This document shows, piece after piece, positions 1-8,550 of a stretch of DNA of 37,631 bases. The notes under the pieces were generated by a model. It was not told the origin of the DNA. It worked only from the letters and a program-made list of their open reading frames with translations, and made no database searches. Each line of letters begins with the position of its first letter. Within the stretch, counting starts at the first letter, position 1. The stretch lies in assembly GCF_021474405.1 (NCBI RefSeq), contig NZ_JAKEIO010000070.1, positions 1 to 37,631 of the forward strand. Reading direction: 5' to 3'. Both the position numbers and the translations under genes were made by a program. The DNA is from [Streptosporangium] indianense (GTDB lineage Bacteria; Actinomycetota; Actinomycetes; Streptomycetales; Streptomycetaceae).

Positions 1-694
1 GGACGGGGGCGACGGGGGCTGCGGGAGCCACCAGTCCGGCGGCGGCCAGGCGGCGGAGTTCGACGAGGGTGTGGAAGGTGCGGCAGGCCAGGGCCGTGGC
101 GATCTGGGCGGCGGTGCGGACGCCGTCGACCTGGGCGAGGGTCCGGCCGCGGCGGGCCGGTAGATCGGCTGCGCCCGAGCCGGGCACGCGGGCGAGGGGC
201 GCGCGGTCGACGGCGGGTTCGGGCCATATGCGGTGCAGCAGTTCGCGGCGGCGTCTGGACTCACGCAGGACGGTGTCCACCGGGACGGAACGGACCGCAC
301 CGAGCCAGTGCGAGGCTCCGGGCCGGAACCGGAGCGCCGGTCCGTCCTGGGCGAGGACGAAGTACGCCGCGTCGAAGAGGGCGCCCAGGTGGCACAGCTC
401 CAGGGCGCCGGCGGCGAGGTGACCGCCGTCCACCAGCTGCCGCCCGACGCGGCAGCGGCGCCCGGCCTGGTCGATCGCCTGCCACCAGCCGTCCGGGGCG
501 AGCGCACCGCTGTGGGTGAGCAGGTCGCCCAGGTCGGGGGTGACGGCGGACTCCACGTGGACGACGCGTCCTGCCGCGAGGTAGACGATCCCCGACTCGG
601 TGGAGAGGGCACCGGTCGCCCCCTGCGCGGCGAGGGTGCTCAGCTGGGCCGAGGCGGGTTCGTCCGTGCGCGGGGCCCGGGTCGGTGTGGTCAT
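1..694 (-). CDS. PATAN/DUF4388-like protein, C-terminus cut by window edge
   Basis: Reading leftward from the ATG at 694, the frame stays open to base 1 (231 codons), so the gene runs off the window. Residues about 15-60 read as a small beta-rich domain (GATGALSTESGIVYLAAGRV, then a VHVESA strand). This resembles the PATAN/DUF4388 fold found in bacterial signalling proteins, often next to small GTPase or roadblock modules. The later part, about residues 140-225, holds a basic stretch (RESRRRRELLHRIW) and a winged-helix-like end (QVDGVRTAAQIATAL). The ATG overlaps the stop of the upstream gene as ATGA (691-694), which implies translational coupling. The domain name is inferred from the sequence pattern. 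That this is a real gene is well supported by codon bias and the overlap. Confidence 0.72.
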   Translation of the reverse strand, partial: MTTPTRAPRTDEPASAQLSTLAAQGATGALSTESGIVYLAAGRVVHVESAVTPDLGDLLTHSGALAPDGWWQAIDQAGRRCRVGRQLVDGGHLAAGALELCHLGALFDAAYFVLAQDGPALRFRPGASHWLGAVRSVPVDTVLRESRRRRELLHRIWPEPAVDRAPLARVPGSGAADLPARRGRTLAQVDGVRTAAQIATALACRTFHTLVELRRLAAAGLVAPAAPVAPV

Positions 695-1152
695 CCGAGC
701 ACCAGCCGGTCCGTCATCTCGGCCAGCCGGATGCGGGCCAGGGCCAGGTTCCCCTCGCTGCGGTCGAGCCATAGGTGCACGAACACGGTGCTGTCGAAGG
801 TCGTCGTCACGAACCTGAGCAGGTGGTAAGAGTCGGCGTTCGTGATGATCAGGTCCTCTACGGGGGGCTCCTTGCCGGACGGCCCGTCCGCACCCCCGGC
901 GTCACCGCCGAACGACCCGGCGGCCTCGTCCCCGGGCAGTCCGCCCGGGGCCTGGCCCGTCAGGGCGAGGGCACCGCTCTCGGTGGCGAGACGGGCGAGT
1001 TCGGCGGTTTCCGCCGCCGTCGCCTCGGCATCACCACCGGGTGCGTCACCCACCGCGCCCAGCGCAAGACCACTGATCCAATCGACCACCGACGCCCCTC
1101 GAGCACCTGGCAAGCGCATGGCTTCCAGCAGACTCTCGTCGATTCCGGGCAC
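691..1152 (-). CDS. Roadblock/LC7-like small signalling protein
   Basis: The protein is about 153 aa. The start is set at the GTG at 1152, which has a strong GGGGAG ribosome site just upstream; a further upstream GTG at 1203 would add 17 unlikely residues. The sequence begins PGIDESLLEAMRLPG and continues ASVVDWISGLALG. After a low-complexity Gly/Ala/Asp spacer (about 55-95) comes ITNADSYHLLRFV and a final helix (LALARIRLAEM). This layout resembles roadblock/LC7 (MglB-type) regulators, which act on small GTPases or as dimerising scaffolds. The stop overlaps the ATG of the PATAN-like gene, so the two are probably made together and may interact. The family call is moderate; no enzyme motif is visible. 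Confidence 0.65.
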   Translation of the reverse strand: MPGIDESLLEAMRLPGARGASVVDWISGLALGAVGDAPGGDAEATAAETAELARLATESGALALTGQAPGGLPGDEAAGSFGGDAGGADGPSGKEPPVEDLIITNADSYHLLRFVTTTFDSTVFVHLWLDRSEGNLALARIRLAEMTDRLVLG

Positions 1153-1494
1153 GCCGACTCCCCTCCCCCTGCACGGCAGTTCCCGCGAACGTGAGCACGA
1201 CACTACGGAATGTGCTCGGCGCAGATGAACGCTTTGGCATTTTCCAAGTGAATGTGCAGTGGACCGGGCAAGGGCGCGATGAGATCGATCCGAAGTGGGC
1301 AGGACCTGTCGTCTTTGGGCGGCAACGGATCAATGCGAACAGTCGTCGGCACAGGTCACCCTCTCCGCCTCACCCGTACCGCGCCGGCCCGACCGACGGC
1401 CTTCGTCAGTAAGGGGGTTGAGCCCGTACCCCCCATCAACTCAGTGCGGTCTTAGAGACGCCCCGCCCGTCCAGGTGGAGGACCCGCCGCCGCG
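1153..1494. other. Intergenic region upstream of the roadblock-like operon
   Basis: No convincing gene is seen in these 342 bases; short frames here have poor codon bias. The relatively AT-rich patch at about 1225-1255 should hold the promoter of the leftward PATAN/roadblock operon. A possible minus-strand -10 (TAGTGT, about 1200-1205) has only a weak -35 partner. The end near 1411-1445 has a short GGGGG/CCCCC pairing that could form a weak terminator for the leftward SpoIIE gene, whose stop is at 1495. Confidence 0.4.
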
Positions 1495-3903
1495 TCACGG
1501 CAGCGCCTGCTCCGCCCAGATGACCTTGCCGTCACCGGTGTGCCGGGCGCCCCAGCTCCGGCACGTCTGAGCCACGAGGAGCAGGCCGCGGCCTCCTTCG
1601 TCGTAGGTGCGGGCCCGCCGCATGTGCGGGGCGGTGGTACTGCCGTCCGACACCTCGCAGATGAGGGAACGGTCGTAGATCAGCCTCAGTTCGATGGGGG
1701 GTTCGGCGTGCCGGATGGCGTTGGTGACCAGCTCGCTGACCACCAGCTCGGTGACGAACGCGCACGCGTCGAGGTCCCATTCGGCCAGTTGCCGGCACGC
1801 TTTCTTACGTGCCACGGCGACCTCCGCCGTATCGGGGGGCACGTCCCAGGACGCCACGTGGAAGGTGTCCAGGGCACGGGTGCGGGCCACGAGCAGGGCC
1901 ACGTCGTCGGCCGGCCGCTCCGTGAGCATGGTGCGCAGCACCACGTCGCAGGTGCCCTCCAGTGAGGTGGCGGAGCTGGGCAGCGTGCGGAGCAGGGTGT
2001 CCATGCCGTCGTCGATGTCACGGGATCCCGCCTCGACGAGGCCGTCGGTGTACAGCGCCAGCACGCTCCCCTCGGGCAGCTCCCGTTCGACGGACTCGAA
2101 CGGCAGGCCGCCGAGCCCCAGGGGAAGTCCCGCGGGGACGTCGAGGAACTCCGCCTGCCCGTCCGGGGTGAGGAGCGCCGGGACGGGGTGGCCCGCGCGT
2201 GCCAGGGAGCAGCGGCGCGAGACCGGGTCGTACACGGCGTACAGGCAGGTGGCCCCGATGTCGCCGGTGTCGTCGGCTCCCGCGGCCAGGTGACCGACCA
2301 GGTCGTCCAGGTGCGTGAGCAGTTCGTCGGGCGGAAGGTCGACGTCGGCCAGGGTCCGCACGGCGGTGCGCAGCCGCCCCATGGTGGCGGAGGCCTGGAT
2401 GCCGTGGCCGACGACGTCGCCGACGACCAGTGCGACGCGGGCGCCGGACAGCGGGATCACGTCGAACCAGTCGCCGCCCACTCCGGCCCGGGTGGTGGCG
2501 GGCAGGTAGCGGGAGGCGATCTCGAGGGCGGACTGCTCGGGCAGCCGCTGGGGCAGGAGGCTGCTCTGCAGGGTGAGCGAGGTGGCGCGTTCCCGCGTGA
2601 ACCGGCGGGCGTTGTCGATGCAGAGGCCGGCCCGGTCGGTGATCTCCCGGCCGAGCAGCAGGTCGTCCTGCTCGAAGGGCTCCGGGTTCCGGTGACGGGA
2701 GAAGGTGGCCACCCCCAGGGTGAGGCCGCGCGCCCGCATGGGTACGGCCAGCACCGAGTGGAAGCCGAAGCGCCGCATCCGTTCCCCCCGCTCCGGGGTC
2801 TGGCGCAGCACCTGCTCCATGGCCTCGCCCGTGACGTGCTGGATGAGCGGCCGGCCGAGGGCCAGGCACTCGGCCGCCGTCGACCCGTCCGGGTAGACGG
2901 CCACGGTCCCGTTCGGCACCACGGCCTCGGGACAGCCTTGGAGAACCGACTGGTGGGCCACGCGGCGCAGCCGCACGGGGCCCTTGGGAGAACCCGTGGG
3001 CGGGTCGTCGCCGTCGTCGATGGACGGCAAGAGGTCGACGGTGACGAAGTCGGCGAGCCCCGGCACCGCCACGTCGGCGAGTTCCTGGGCGGTGCGGACC
3101 AGGTCGAGGGTGCTGCCGATGCGCAGGCTCGCCTCGTTGACCAGCGCCAGCCGTTGCCGCGCGAGGTGCTGTTCGGTCATGTCGTGCGCGGAGAGCAGCA
3201 CCCCCTGCGTCCGGCCGTCGTCCGCCCGGACCGGGGCGAGGGAGACGGTCCACACGCTCGGGCGCTCATGGCCCGCGAGTTGCAGGGAGACCTGGAGGTC
3301 CTGCCGCTCGCCGGTGTCCAGCGCGCGCCGCATGGCCTGCTCGGTGCGGTCGGCCTGCGGGTGGTGGACGATCTCCGAGACGCGCAGTCCGCGCATCGCC
3401 TCCTCGGGGAGGCCGATCACCCTTTGCATGTCGGCGTTGGCCCGGACCAGTCGCAGGCCGGTGTCGTACAGGGCGGTCGTGCAGGCGGACTGGGTGAAGC
3501 TCCTCCTGAGGAAGGCGTCGTCCTCGGGGCTCGTCCCGAGGCGGCCGGCCGCCGTGAGCAGCAGCCACTCACTGCCGGCGCCGTCGTTCTGCCGGAGGTG
3601 GGCCAGGAGGTTCACGGTGAGGGAGTGCCCCTCGCGGTGCCGGAGCGTCGCCGCTCCGCTCCACCTGGGGAGCGTGAGCAGGGAATCCAGGAGACCGGGC
3701 GGGACCCCGTCGGCGAGCAGCACGGCCCCGGGCCGGCCGACCACCTCGGAGGGCGGGTAGCCCAGCAGTCTGTGTGCTCCCTCGCTCCACTCCGTGACGA
3801 CGCCGCGCGCGTCCACGACGGCCTTCGCGGTGGCGGCCTCGTCGACGAGGTCATGGGGCGGTGCCCCGCTGTCCTCGTCCGGGACGGACGCAGATCTCGC
3901 CAT
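1495..3903 (-). CDS. PAS-PAS-GAF-SpoIIE phosphatase-HATPase signalling protein
   Basis: The protein is 802 aa. Two PAS-like domains (about 20-120 and 135-245; second one has DTGLRLVRANADMQRVIGL) are followed by a GAF domain (about 255-445). A PP2C/SpoIIE phosphatase domain (about 455-660) contains GGDWFDVIPL, VVGDVVGHG and LYTDGLVEAG with metal-binding aspartates. The C-terminal HATPase_c domain (about 680-800) has the N-box ELVVSELVTNAIRHA, G1 VSDGS and G2 GGRGLLLV. Such Streptomyces proteins combine a phosphatase for anti-anti-sigma factors with an RsbW-like kinase, linking sensed small molecules or redox state to sigma-factor partner switching. No membrane segment is seen, so it is probably cytoplasmic. 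All domains look intact. The ATG at 3903 is kept as start. Its partners are not encoded next to it. Confidence 0.93.
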   Translation of the reverse strand: MARSASVPDEDSGAPPHDLVDEAATAKAVVDARGVVTEWSEGAHRLLGYPPSEVVGRPGAVLLADGVPPGLLDSLLTLPRWSGAATLRHREGHSLTVNLLAHLRQNDGAGSEWLLLTAAGRLGTSPEDDAFLRRSFTQSACTTALYDTGLRLVRANADMQRVIGLPEEAMRGLRVSEIVHHPQADRTEQAMRRALDTGERQDLQVSLQLAGHERPSVWTVSLAPVRADDGRTQGVLLSAHDMTEQHLARQRLALVNEASLRIGSTLDLVRTAQELADVAVPGLADFVTVDLLPSIDDGDDPPTGSPKGPVRLRRVAHQSVLQGCPEAVVPNGTVAVYPDGSTAAECLALGRPLIQHVTGEAMEQVLRQTPERGERMRRFGFHSVLAVPMRARGLTLGVATFSRHRNPEPFEQDDLLLGREITDRAGLCIDNARRFTRERATSLTLQSSLLPQRLPEQSALEIASRYLPATTRAGVGGDWFDVIPLSGARVALVVGDVVGHGIQASATMGRLRTAVRTLADVDLPPDELLTHLDDLVGHLAAGADDTGDIGATCLYAVYDPVSRRCSLARAGHPVPALLTPDGQAEFLDVPAGLPLGLGGLPFESVERELPEGSVLALYTDGLVEAGSRDIDDGMDTLLRTLPSSATSLEGTCDVVLRTMLTERPADDVALLVARTRALDTFHVASWDVPPDTAEVAVARKKACRQLAEWDLDACAFVTELVVSELVTNAIRHAEPPIELRLIYDRSLICEVSDGSTTAPHMRRARTYDEGGRGLLLVAQTCRSWGARHTGDGKVIWAEQALP

Positions 3904-4055
3904 GGAGCCTCAACCCGCCTCACCCGCTGGGCATCCTTACTACTTCGTGCTGATATGCACCAAGAATGACAGATAACTCCGGCGGCGGGTTGAATGGCCG
4001 GAGACGCTGGTGAGCAGTGCGCGCATCACCCCGACCAGGGGCGGAGGTCGTGATC
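3904..4055. promoter_or_regulatory. Divergent promoter region with GTGC/GCAC inverted repeat
   Basis: This 152-bp space lies between the leftward SpoIIE gene and the rightward aldehyde dehydrogenase. Its AT-rich core (about 3935-3980) contains an inverted repeat, GTGC-TGATAT-GCAC, at about 3947-3960. Both promoters are expected here. The -10 and -35 boxes cannot be assigned with confidence. Confidence 0.35.
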
Positions 4056-5519
4056 ATGCCTCTCGACGACGAGCGGATCTGGCCGGACGCGGCCGAGTGG
4101 ACCGGGAAGATCTACAGCGGGGGCTGGCGGACCGCCGGGGGCGGCACCCGCCGGGTCGTCGAACCGGCCACCGGTCAGCGGCTGGCGGAGGTGGGGCTGG
4201 CCTGCGCGGCGGATGTCGAACGGGCGGGGGCCCTGGCCGCGCGGGCCGCACCGGAATGGGCGGCGACCCCGCCGTCCGACCGCGCCGATGTGCTGCTGCG
4301 CGCCGCTCGCGCCCTGGATGAACGCAGCGCAGCGGTCCGTGCGTGGATCGTCCGGGAGACGGGGGGCGTCCCGGCCAAGGGCGACTACGAGATCACGGCC
4401 GGGCTCGCCCAGCTGCGGCACGCGGTCGGGCTCGCCTCACAGCCCCCGGGCGAAGTCCTCGTGCCGCAGGATCCGGGCGGAACGAGCCTGGCGTGGCGGG
4501 TCCCGCTCGGGGTGGTGGGGGTCATCACCCCGTGGAACGCGCCGCTGCTGTTCGCGATGCGGGCCCTGGCGCCGGCGCTGGCCCTGGGCAACACCGCGCT
4601 GCTCAAGCCCGATCCCCTCACCCCCGTGTCGGGCGGCGTCCTGGTGGCGCAGCTGTTCGAGGAGGCCGGGCTGCCCGCGGGTGTACTGCACGTCCTTGCG
4701 GGCGACGCGGCGGCCGGACGTGCGGTCGCCGCCGACCCGCAGGTCGCGATGGTCTCGTTCACCGGCTCCACCGAGGCGGGGCGGGAGGTGGCCCGGATCG
4801 CCGGCGAAGGGCTGAAGCGGGTCTCCCTGGAGCTGGGCGGCAAGAACTCGATCGTCGTCCTGGAGGACGCGGACGTGGAGGCGGCCGCCACGGCCGGGGC
4901 CATCAGTTCGTTCGGCTACCAGGGCCAGGCCTGTGTCGCCGCCGGACGCCATGTCGTCCACGCGGACCTCGTCGAGGAGTACACCGAGGCGCTCGTCCGG
5001 CAGGCGAAGGCGCTGCCGGTCGGCGATCCACGGGACGAGGGCGTGGCGCTCGGCCCGGTCATCAGCGAGCGGCAGGCGGCCCGGATCGAACGGATCGTGG
5101 ACGCGAGCGTCGCCGCCGGCGCCCGCGTCCTGGCCGGAGGCACCCGCGCCGGGCTGTTCTACCCGCCCACCGTGCTGGACCGCGTCGAACGGTCCATGCC
5201 GGCCTACCGCGAGGAGATCTTCGGGCCGGTCGCCCCCGTCATTCCGTTCCGCGGCGAGGACGAGGCCGTGGAGATCGCCAACGACACGGCGTACGGACTG
5301 AGCGCCGCCGTCCACTCCCGGTCCGTGCCCCGGGCGACGGCTTTCGCACAGCGGTTGCGCACGGGCATGGTCCACGTCAACGACGTGTCCGCGAAGGACG
5401 CCGCGAACGCGCCCTTCGGCGGCATGGGGGTCTCGGGCAACGGCTCCCGCATCGGCGGCACCGCGAGTCTGGAGCAGTTCACGCAGTGGCGCTGGATGAC
5501 GGCACCGGGGCCGGTGTGA
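4056..5519 (+). CDS. NAD(P)-dependent aldehyde dehydrogenase (benzaldehyde dehydrogenase-like)
   Basis: The protein is 487 aa from the ATG at 4056, which has GGAGG eight bases upstream; the upstream in-frame start at 4017 lacks such a site. It is a full-length ALDH-superfamily enzyme oxidising an aldehyde to the acid. The catalytic set is present: Asn161 in PWNAP, Lys184 in LLKPD, the cofactor loop FTGSTEAG, Glu259 in LELGGKN and nucleophile Cys293 in GQACVAAGRH. The GQxCxxxGRH context and the C-terminal GGMGVSGNG-RIGG region resemble XylC-type benzaldehyde or vanillin dehydrogenases, so an aromatic aldehyde is a reasonable guess. It appears monocistronic: the next real gene is 400 bp away, beyond a LuxR remnant. 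Confidence 0.93.
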   Translation: MPLDDERIWPDAAEWTGKIYSGGWRTAGGGTRRVVEPATGQRLAEVGLACAADVERAGALAARAAPEWAATPPSDRADVLLRAARALDERSAAVRAWIVRETGGVPAKGDYEITAGLAQLRHAVGLASQPPGEVLVPQDPGGTSLAWRVPLGVVGVITPWNAPLLFAMRALAPALALGNTALLKPDPLTPVSGGVLVAQLFEEAGLPAGVLHVLAGDAAAGRAVAADPQVAMVSFTGSTEAGREVARIAGEGLKRVSLELGGKNSIVVLEDADVEAAATAGAISSFGYQGQACVAAGRHVVHADLVEEYTEALVRQAKALPVGDPRDEGVALGPVISERQAARIERIVDASVAAGARVLAGGTRAGLFYPPTVLDRVERSMPAYREEIFGPVAPVIPFRGEDEAVEIANDTAYGLSAAVHSRSVPRATAFAQRLRTGMVHVNDVSAKDAANAPFGGMGVSGNGSRIGGTASLEQFTQWRWMTAPGPV

Positions 5520-5603
5520 CCCCGACCGGGGCGGGGCTTCCCGGTTCGTCCTCGCCGCGCGGCATCACGAGCCGCCGCGCCGGGTGTCCCGGCCCTGCCT
5601 CCA

Positions 5604-5823
5604 GTGCTGCGAACCGTCGCCGCGCCTCCGCCCGACCTGTTCAGCAGCGTCATGCCGCCCGCCTGGCCAACGACGAGATCGCCGAACGCCTCTTCGTCAC
5701 CCCGTCACCGTCAAGACCCACGCCGACCGGGCCATGGCCGAACTCGGCGCCCGTGACCGGGCTCAACTGGTCCTCATCGCCTACGAGACGGGATTGGTGC
5801 GCTCGGGAGAGCGACAGGGCTGA
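5604..5823 (+). pseudogene. Decayed LuxR-family regulator, C-terminal HTH remnant
   Basis: Pieces of a LuxR/NarL helix-turn-helix lie in three different frames. VLRTVAA is at 5604-5624, RLANDEIAERLFVTP at about 5660-5704, and VTVKTHADRAMAELGARDRA to the end YETGLVR in the frame ending with the TGA at 5821-5823. The last two pieces rejoin if one C is restored in CCG-TC (normally PLTVKTH), so a single-base deletion separates them. About 35 bases of unrelated sequence interrupt the first two pieces. No receiver domain remains upstream. Made as a protein, it could not fold into a full regulator. Confidence 0.72.
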
Positions 5824-5916
5824 GGGCGGACCCCGGCCTCGCGAGCCCGGCCCCGGCCCTCCCGATGGAACAATCGGCCCAGTCAGTCCGAGCCGAGGAA
5901 GGCCGGTCGGTACACC

Positions 5917-6573
5917 GTGGAACGATCAGACGTCCCCTTTCCTCCTTCTCCGTGGCACCTCACCGGCGACATGATCGTCTCGCTGTGGCGCGTCCCCGTC
6001 GGCGAATTGCCGTCCTGGCCGCTGCCGCCCGGGATCCGCCCGTGGGTGGTGCGACGCCGCGCCACCCTGGCGACGTTCTGGGTCGACTACCGGCCCGGCG
6101 GCGACCTCGCCTACCGTGAGTTCCTCGTCGCCCTGGCCGTGCGTCAGGGACACCGCCTCACCGCCGGCTGCGTGGCCGCATGGGTCGACGACGAACGCTC
6201 CCTCGCCGGGGGACGCGCCCTGTGGGGCATTCCGAAAGAGCTGGGCACGATCACGGTCCGGACGGACAGCCGGGGCGCCCTGGGCGAGCTGACCGCTCCC
6301 GGGGTTCCGGCGGTCCGCCTCACGTACCGCGACGTGCTGCGGCTGCCCTTCCGGCTGCCCGCCCGCGGCCACCTGGTCCAGCAGTTGTCCGACGGTTCTC
6401 GGTGCCGTGTCCCCCTGCGGATCACGGGACGCCCGGCCCTCGGCCGCGGCCGCGTCACGCCCGGGCCCGGCGCTCCTCTGTCCGTCCTCGGCCGGCACCG
6501 GCCGCTCCTCTCCGCCGCACTGCGCGACTTCCGCGGCGTCGTGGGCGGCCCGGCCGATTCCGGCCATGCATGA
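5917..6573 (+). CDS. Acetoacetate decarboxylase-like protein
   Basis: The protein is 218 aa from a GTG at 5917. A GAGGAAGG element lies somewhat far upstream (about 14 bases), and the ATG at 5971 is an alternative start. The pattern resembles the acetoacetate decarboxylase superfamily: an N-terminal WHLTGDMIVSLWRVPV, a central YREFLVALAVRQG and GGRALWGIPKELG, where the lysine sits at the place of the Schiff-base lysine of this fold. Such Streptomyces members are often uncharacterised and may act on small beta-keto acids or as lyases and hydratases. There is no signal peptide. It precedes the maltokinase-cap-like gene by 177 bp, probably without co-transcription. Confidence 0.72.
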   Translation: MERSDVPFPPSPWHLTGDMIVSLWRVPVGELPSWPLPPGIRPWVVRRRATLATFWVDYRPGGDLAYREFLVALAVRQGHRLTAGCVAAWVDDERSLAGGRALWGIPKELGTITVRTDSRGALGELTAPGVPAVRLTYRDVLRLPFRLPARGHLVQQLSDGSRCRVPLRITGRPALGRGRVTPGPGAPLSVLGRHRPLLSAALRDFRGVVGGPADSGHA

Positions 6574-6750
6574 CACTGATCGGCCTGTGGGTGCTGAACG
6601 AGGCGCCGTCCCAGCCGGGGGTGCTCTCCTCGGGTCTTCCCGGACATCCGGGACGGCACAGGGTGGGCCCGGGGCCGACGACGGCCCTGCCGCACCCGGG
6701 CGGTGGGACAGTGTGATCACCCGCAGGACGCGTCGGAAGGGAACCTCGGC

Positions 6751-7410
6751 ATGGCCGTCATCCATCACACCACCCTCAAGCCGACCAAGCTGGAGCTCGT
6801 GACCTCCTGGCTGCCGTCCCGCCCGTGGTACCGCGGAGGGGCGGCCGGACCGGTGTTGGTGAAGGCGGGCGGATTCCGGCTCGACGATCCGAGCGGCGAG
6901 GTGGGCATCGAGTTCATGGTGGTCACCGACACCTCCGGCGACCGGCCGACGACGTACCTGGTGCCCCTCACCTATCGGGGTGCCCCGCTCGAAGGGGCGG
7001 AGCACGCGCTCGTCGGCACGATGGAACACGGCGTGCTGGGACGGCGCTGGACCTACGACGGCTGCCGGGACGCCGTGCTCGTCGCCGCGTTGACCGCACT
7101 GATCGAGGGACGGGCACAGGCCCAGGACCAGGACGTCAGCGACGCACCCGCGCAGGGGGTCGTCGTCTCCGGCACCGGCGGAGACACCCCCTTCACGGAC
7201 TTCACCGTCACCGACGACCGTGAGGGCACCGCGCTGGCCACGCCGCAGGGCGCGACGCTCCGCCTGCACCGCGTCCTGGAGCCCGCCCCGGACGGCCCGC
7301 CTTCCCCTCCGCATGGCCCGATCGGCCACGTCACCGGCTCCTGGGCGACGGCGGACGGCACCCGCACCCGGGCAGTCTTCGCCGTGCTGCACGGCTCCGG
7401 ACCGGCGTAG
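6751..7410 (+). CDS. Maltokinase N-terminal cap-like domain protein
   Basis: The protein is 219 aa. The ATG at 6751 is preceded by GGAAGGGAA at good spacing. It opens with AVIHHTTLKPTKLELVTSWL and contains AGGFRLDDP, GEVGIEFMVVTD, YLVPLTYRGAPL and GTMEHGVLGRRWTYDGCRD. This is the pattern of the small cap domain that precedes the kinase in maltokinase Mak/Pep2; stand-alone versions are common in Streptomyces and are often mislabelled as 1,4-alpha-glucan branching proteins. No kinase domain follows, so catalysis is not expected. A regulatory or sugar-phosphate-binding role is only inference. Its end faces the convergent GNAT gene across a hairpin. Confidence 0.8.
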   Translation: MAVIHHTTLKPTKLELVTSWLPSRPWYRGGAAGPVLVKAGGFRLDDPSGEVGIEFMVVTDTSGDRPTTYLVPLTYRGAPLEGAEHALVGTMEHGVLGRRWTYDGCRDAVLVAALTALIEGRAQAQDQDVSDAPAQGVVVSGTGGDTPFTDFTVTDDREGTALATPQGATLRLHRVLEPAPDGPPSPPHGPIGHVTGSWATADGTRTRAVFAVLHGSGPA

Positions 7411-7436
7411 GCGTCCGAGACACGCCGCCCCGTGGC

Positions 7437-7484
7437 CCTCCGTGCTGCCGCGTCCGACACGTCGCCCACGGGGCCGGTCCACTC
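7437..7484. terminator. Hairpin between convergent genes
   Basis: The 9-bp arms GCCCCGTGG (7437-7445) and CCACGGGGC (7476-7484) are perfect complements in the 89-bp space between two converging stops (7410 and 7500). A direct repeat, GGGGCCGGTCC(A/G)CTCA, follows at about 7480-7504. There is no T-tract, as usual in Streptomyces. Confidence 0.5.
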
Positions 7485-7499
7485 ATGGGGCCGGTCCGC

Positions 7500-8207
7500 T
7501 CACGGGGTGCGGAACCCGCGGAACGTCACCTTCTTGCGGGTCTCGAAGCCGAGCCGTTCGTACAGCGCGCGTGCCCCGCTGTTCGCTTCGGCCACGTGCA
7601 GAAAGGGACGTTCGCCGCGGGCGACGACGCGTGCGAGGTGCGCGCGCAGCAGGCGGACGGCGTGGCCCCGGCCCCGGGCCTCGGGTGCGGTGCAGACGGC
7701 GCTGATCTCGGTCCACCCGGGAGGCCTCAGCCGCTCCCCCACCATCGCCACCAGCGTGCCGCCGTCGCGGATGCCGAGGTAGGGGCCGAGCTCGTGCGTG
7801 CGGGGCTGGAAGGGTCCCGGCCGGGTCCGCTCGACGAGGTCGAGCATCTCGGGCACGTCCTCGGCCCCGAGTCGGATCACGCCGGCCCCGGCCTCGTCAG
7901 GTGAGGGGTCGGGGACGCTGTCACCGGCCCAGACCATCTGGCGGCCCTCGAGGACGAAGACAGGTTCCCAGTCCGGCGGCGGTATCGCCGGGCAGCTGAA
8001 CATGTCCGCGAACTCGCCCGGTCCGAGCAACTTGGCCAGGTCCTGCCAGGCCGCCGCGTCCGGCTCGGCGGGCACCGCGGAGAACGTCGCGACTTCGGGT
8101 ATGTAGGTGGCGGCACCGCCGAGCCGGCGGGCGAGGTGCGCGTGGTGCGCGCGGAGCGACTCGCCCACCGGGTCGTCGAGTGCGGCGGCGTCGCTGAGGC
8201 CCGTCAT
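7500..8207 (-). CDS. GNAT-family N-acetyltransferase
   Basis: The protein is 235 aa from the ATG at 8207, which has GGAAGGG nine bases upstream; the longer open frame to 8369 has poor coding character. The C-terminal half is a GNAT domain of the FR47-like type: EISAVCTAPEARGRGHAVRLL carries the acetyl-CoA pyrophosphate loop, followed by LHVAEANSGARALYERLGF. The N-terminal half is less conserved and contains YIPEVATFSAVP and a DWEPVFVLEG stretch typical of two-part GNATs. The substrate is unknown. It is a single gene, with its promoter in 8208-8505. Confidence 0.88.
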   Translation of the reverse strand: MTGLSDAAALDDPVGESLRAHHAHLARRLGGAATYIPEVATFSAVPAEPDAAAWQDLAKLLGPGEFADMFSCPAIPPPDWEPVFVLEGRQMVWAGDSVPDPSPDEAGAGVIRLGAEDVPEMLDLVERTRPGPFQPRTHELGPYLGIRDGGTLVAMVGERLRPPGWTEISAVCTAPEARGRGHAVRLLRAHLARVVARGERPFLHVAEANSGARALYERLGFETRKKVTFRGFRTP

Positions 8208-8505
8208 CGTGCTGCGCCCTTCCGTGTTCTGCCGGAGCCCGTCGGCCGGTCGGCTGTCAGGCCGACACGGCCGTCGGTTGTCGGCAGCCATGCTAAGCAG
8301 CGCGTCGTAGCCGCATCCGGGCGCTAGCGGAGATAGGCGGAAAGCCGTGGTTCGGCCTGCGGACGTCACCGGCGACGAGTCCGGCGATCGGCTGCGCGCC
8401 GCACGTCTCGAAGTGGGTAGGTCGTTGCAGAAGAACGCGCCGCCCGGGTTCAGGTCAGGTCGTGGTCGCCATGCGCGAGAGGTGCGATGACCGACTGACC
8501 CCCGA

Positions 8506-8539
8506 CGCCCGGGACCGTCCCCCCGGAACGGCCCGGGCG
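8506..8539 (-). terminator. Hairpin after folE
   Basis: CGCCCGGG-A-CCGT (8506-8518) pairs with ACGGCCCGGGCG (8528-8539), a 12-bp stem with one bulged A and a 9-base loop. It sits 12 bases beyond the folE stop in the direction of transcription. Confidence 0.6.
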
Positions 8540-8550
8540 CCGCGCCGTGC

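Noticed and set aside
2188..3969. A 593-codon plus-strand frame
   Set aside because: It is antisense to the SpoIIE-HATPase gene, whose domain motifs are all clear; the translation has no recognisable fold.
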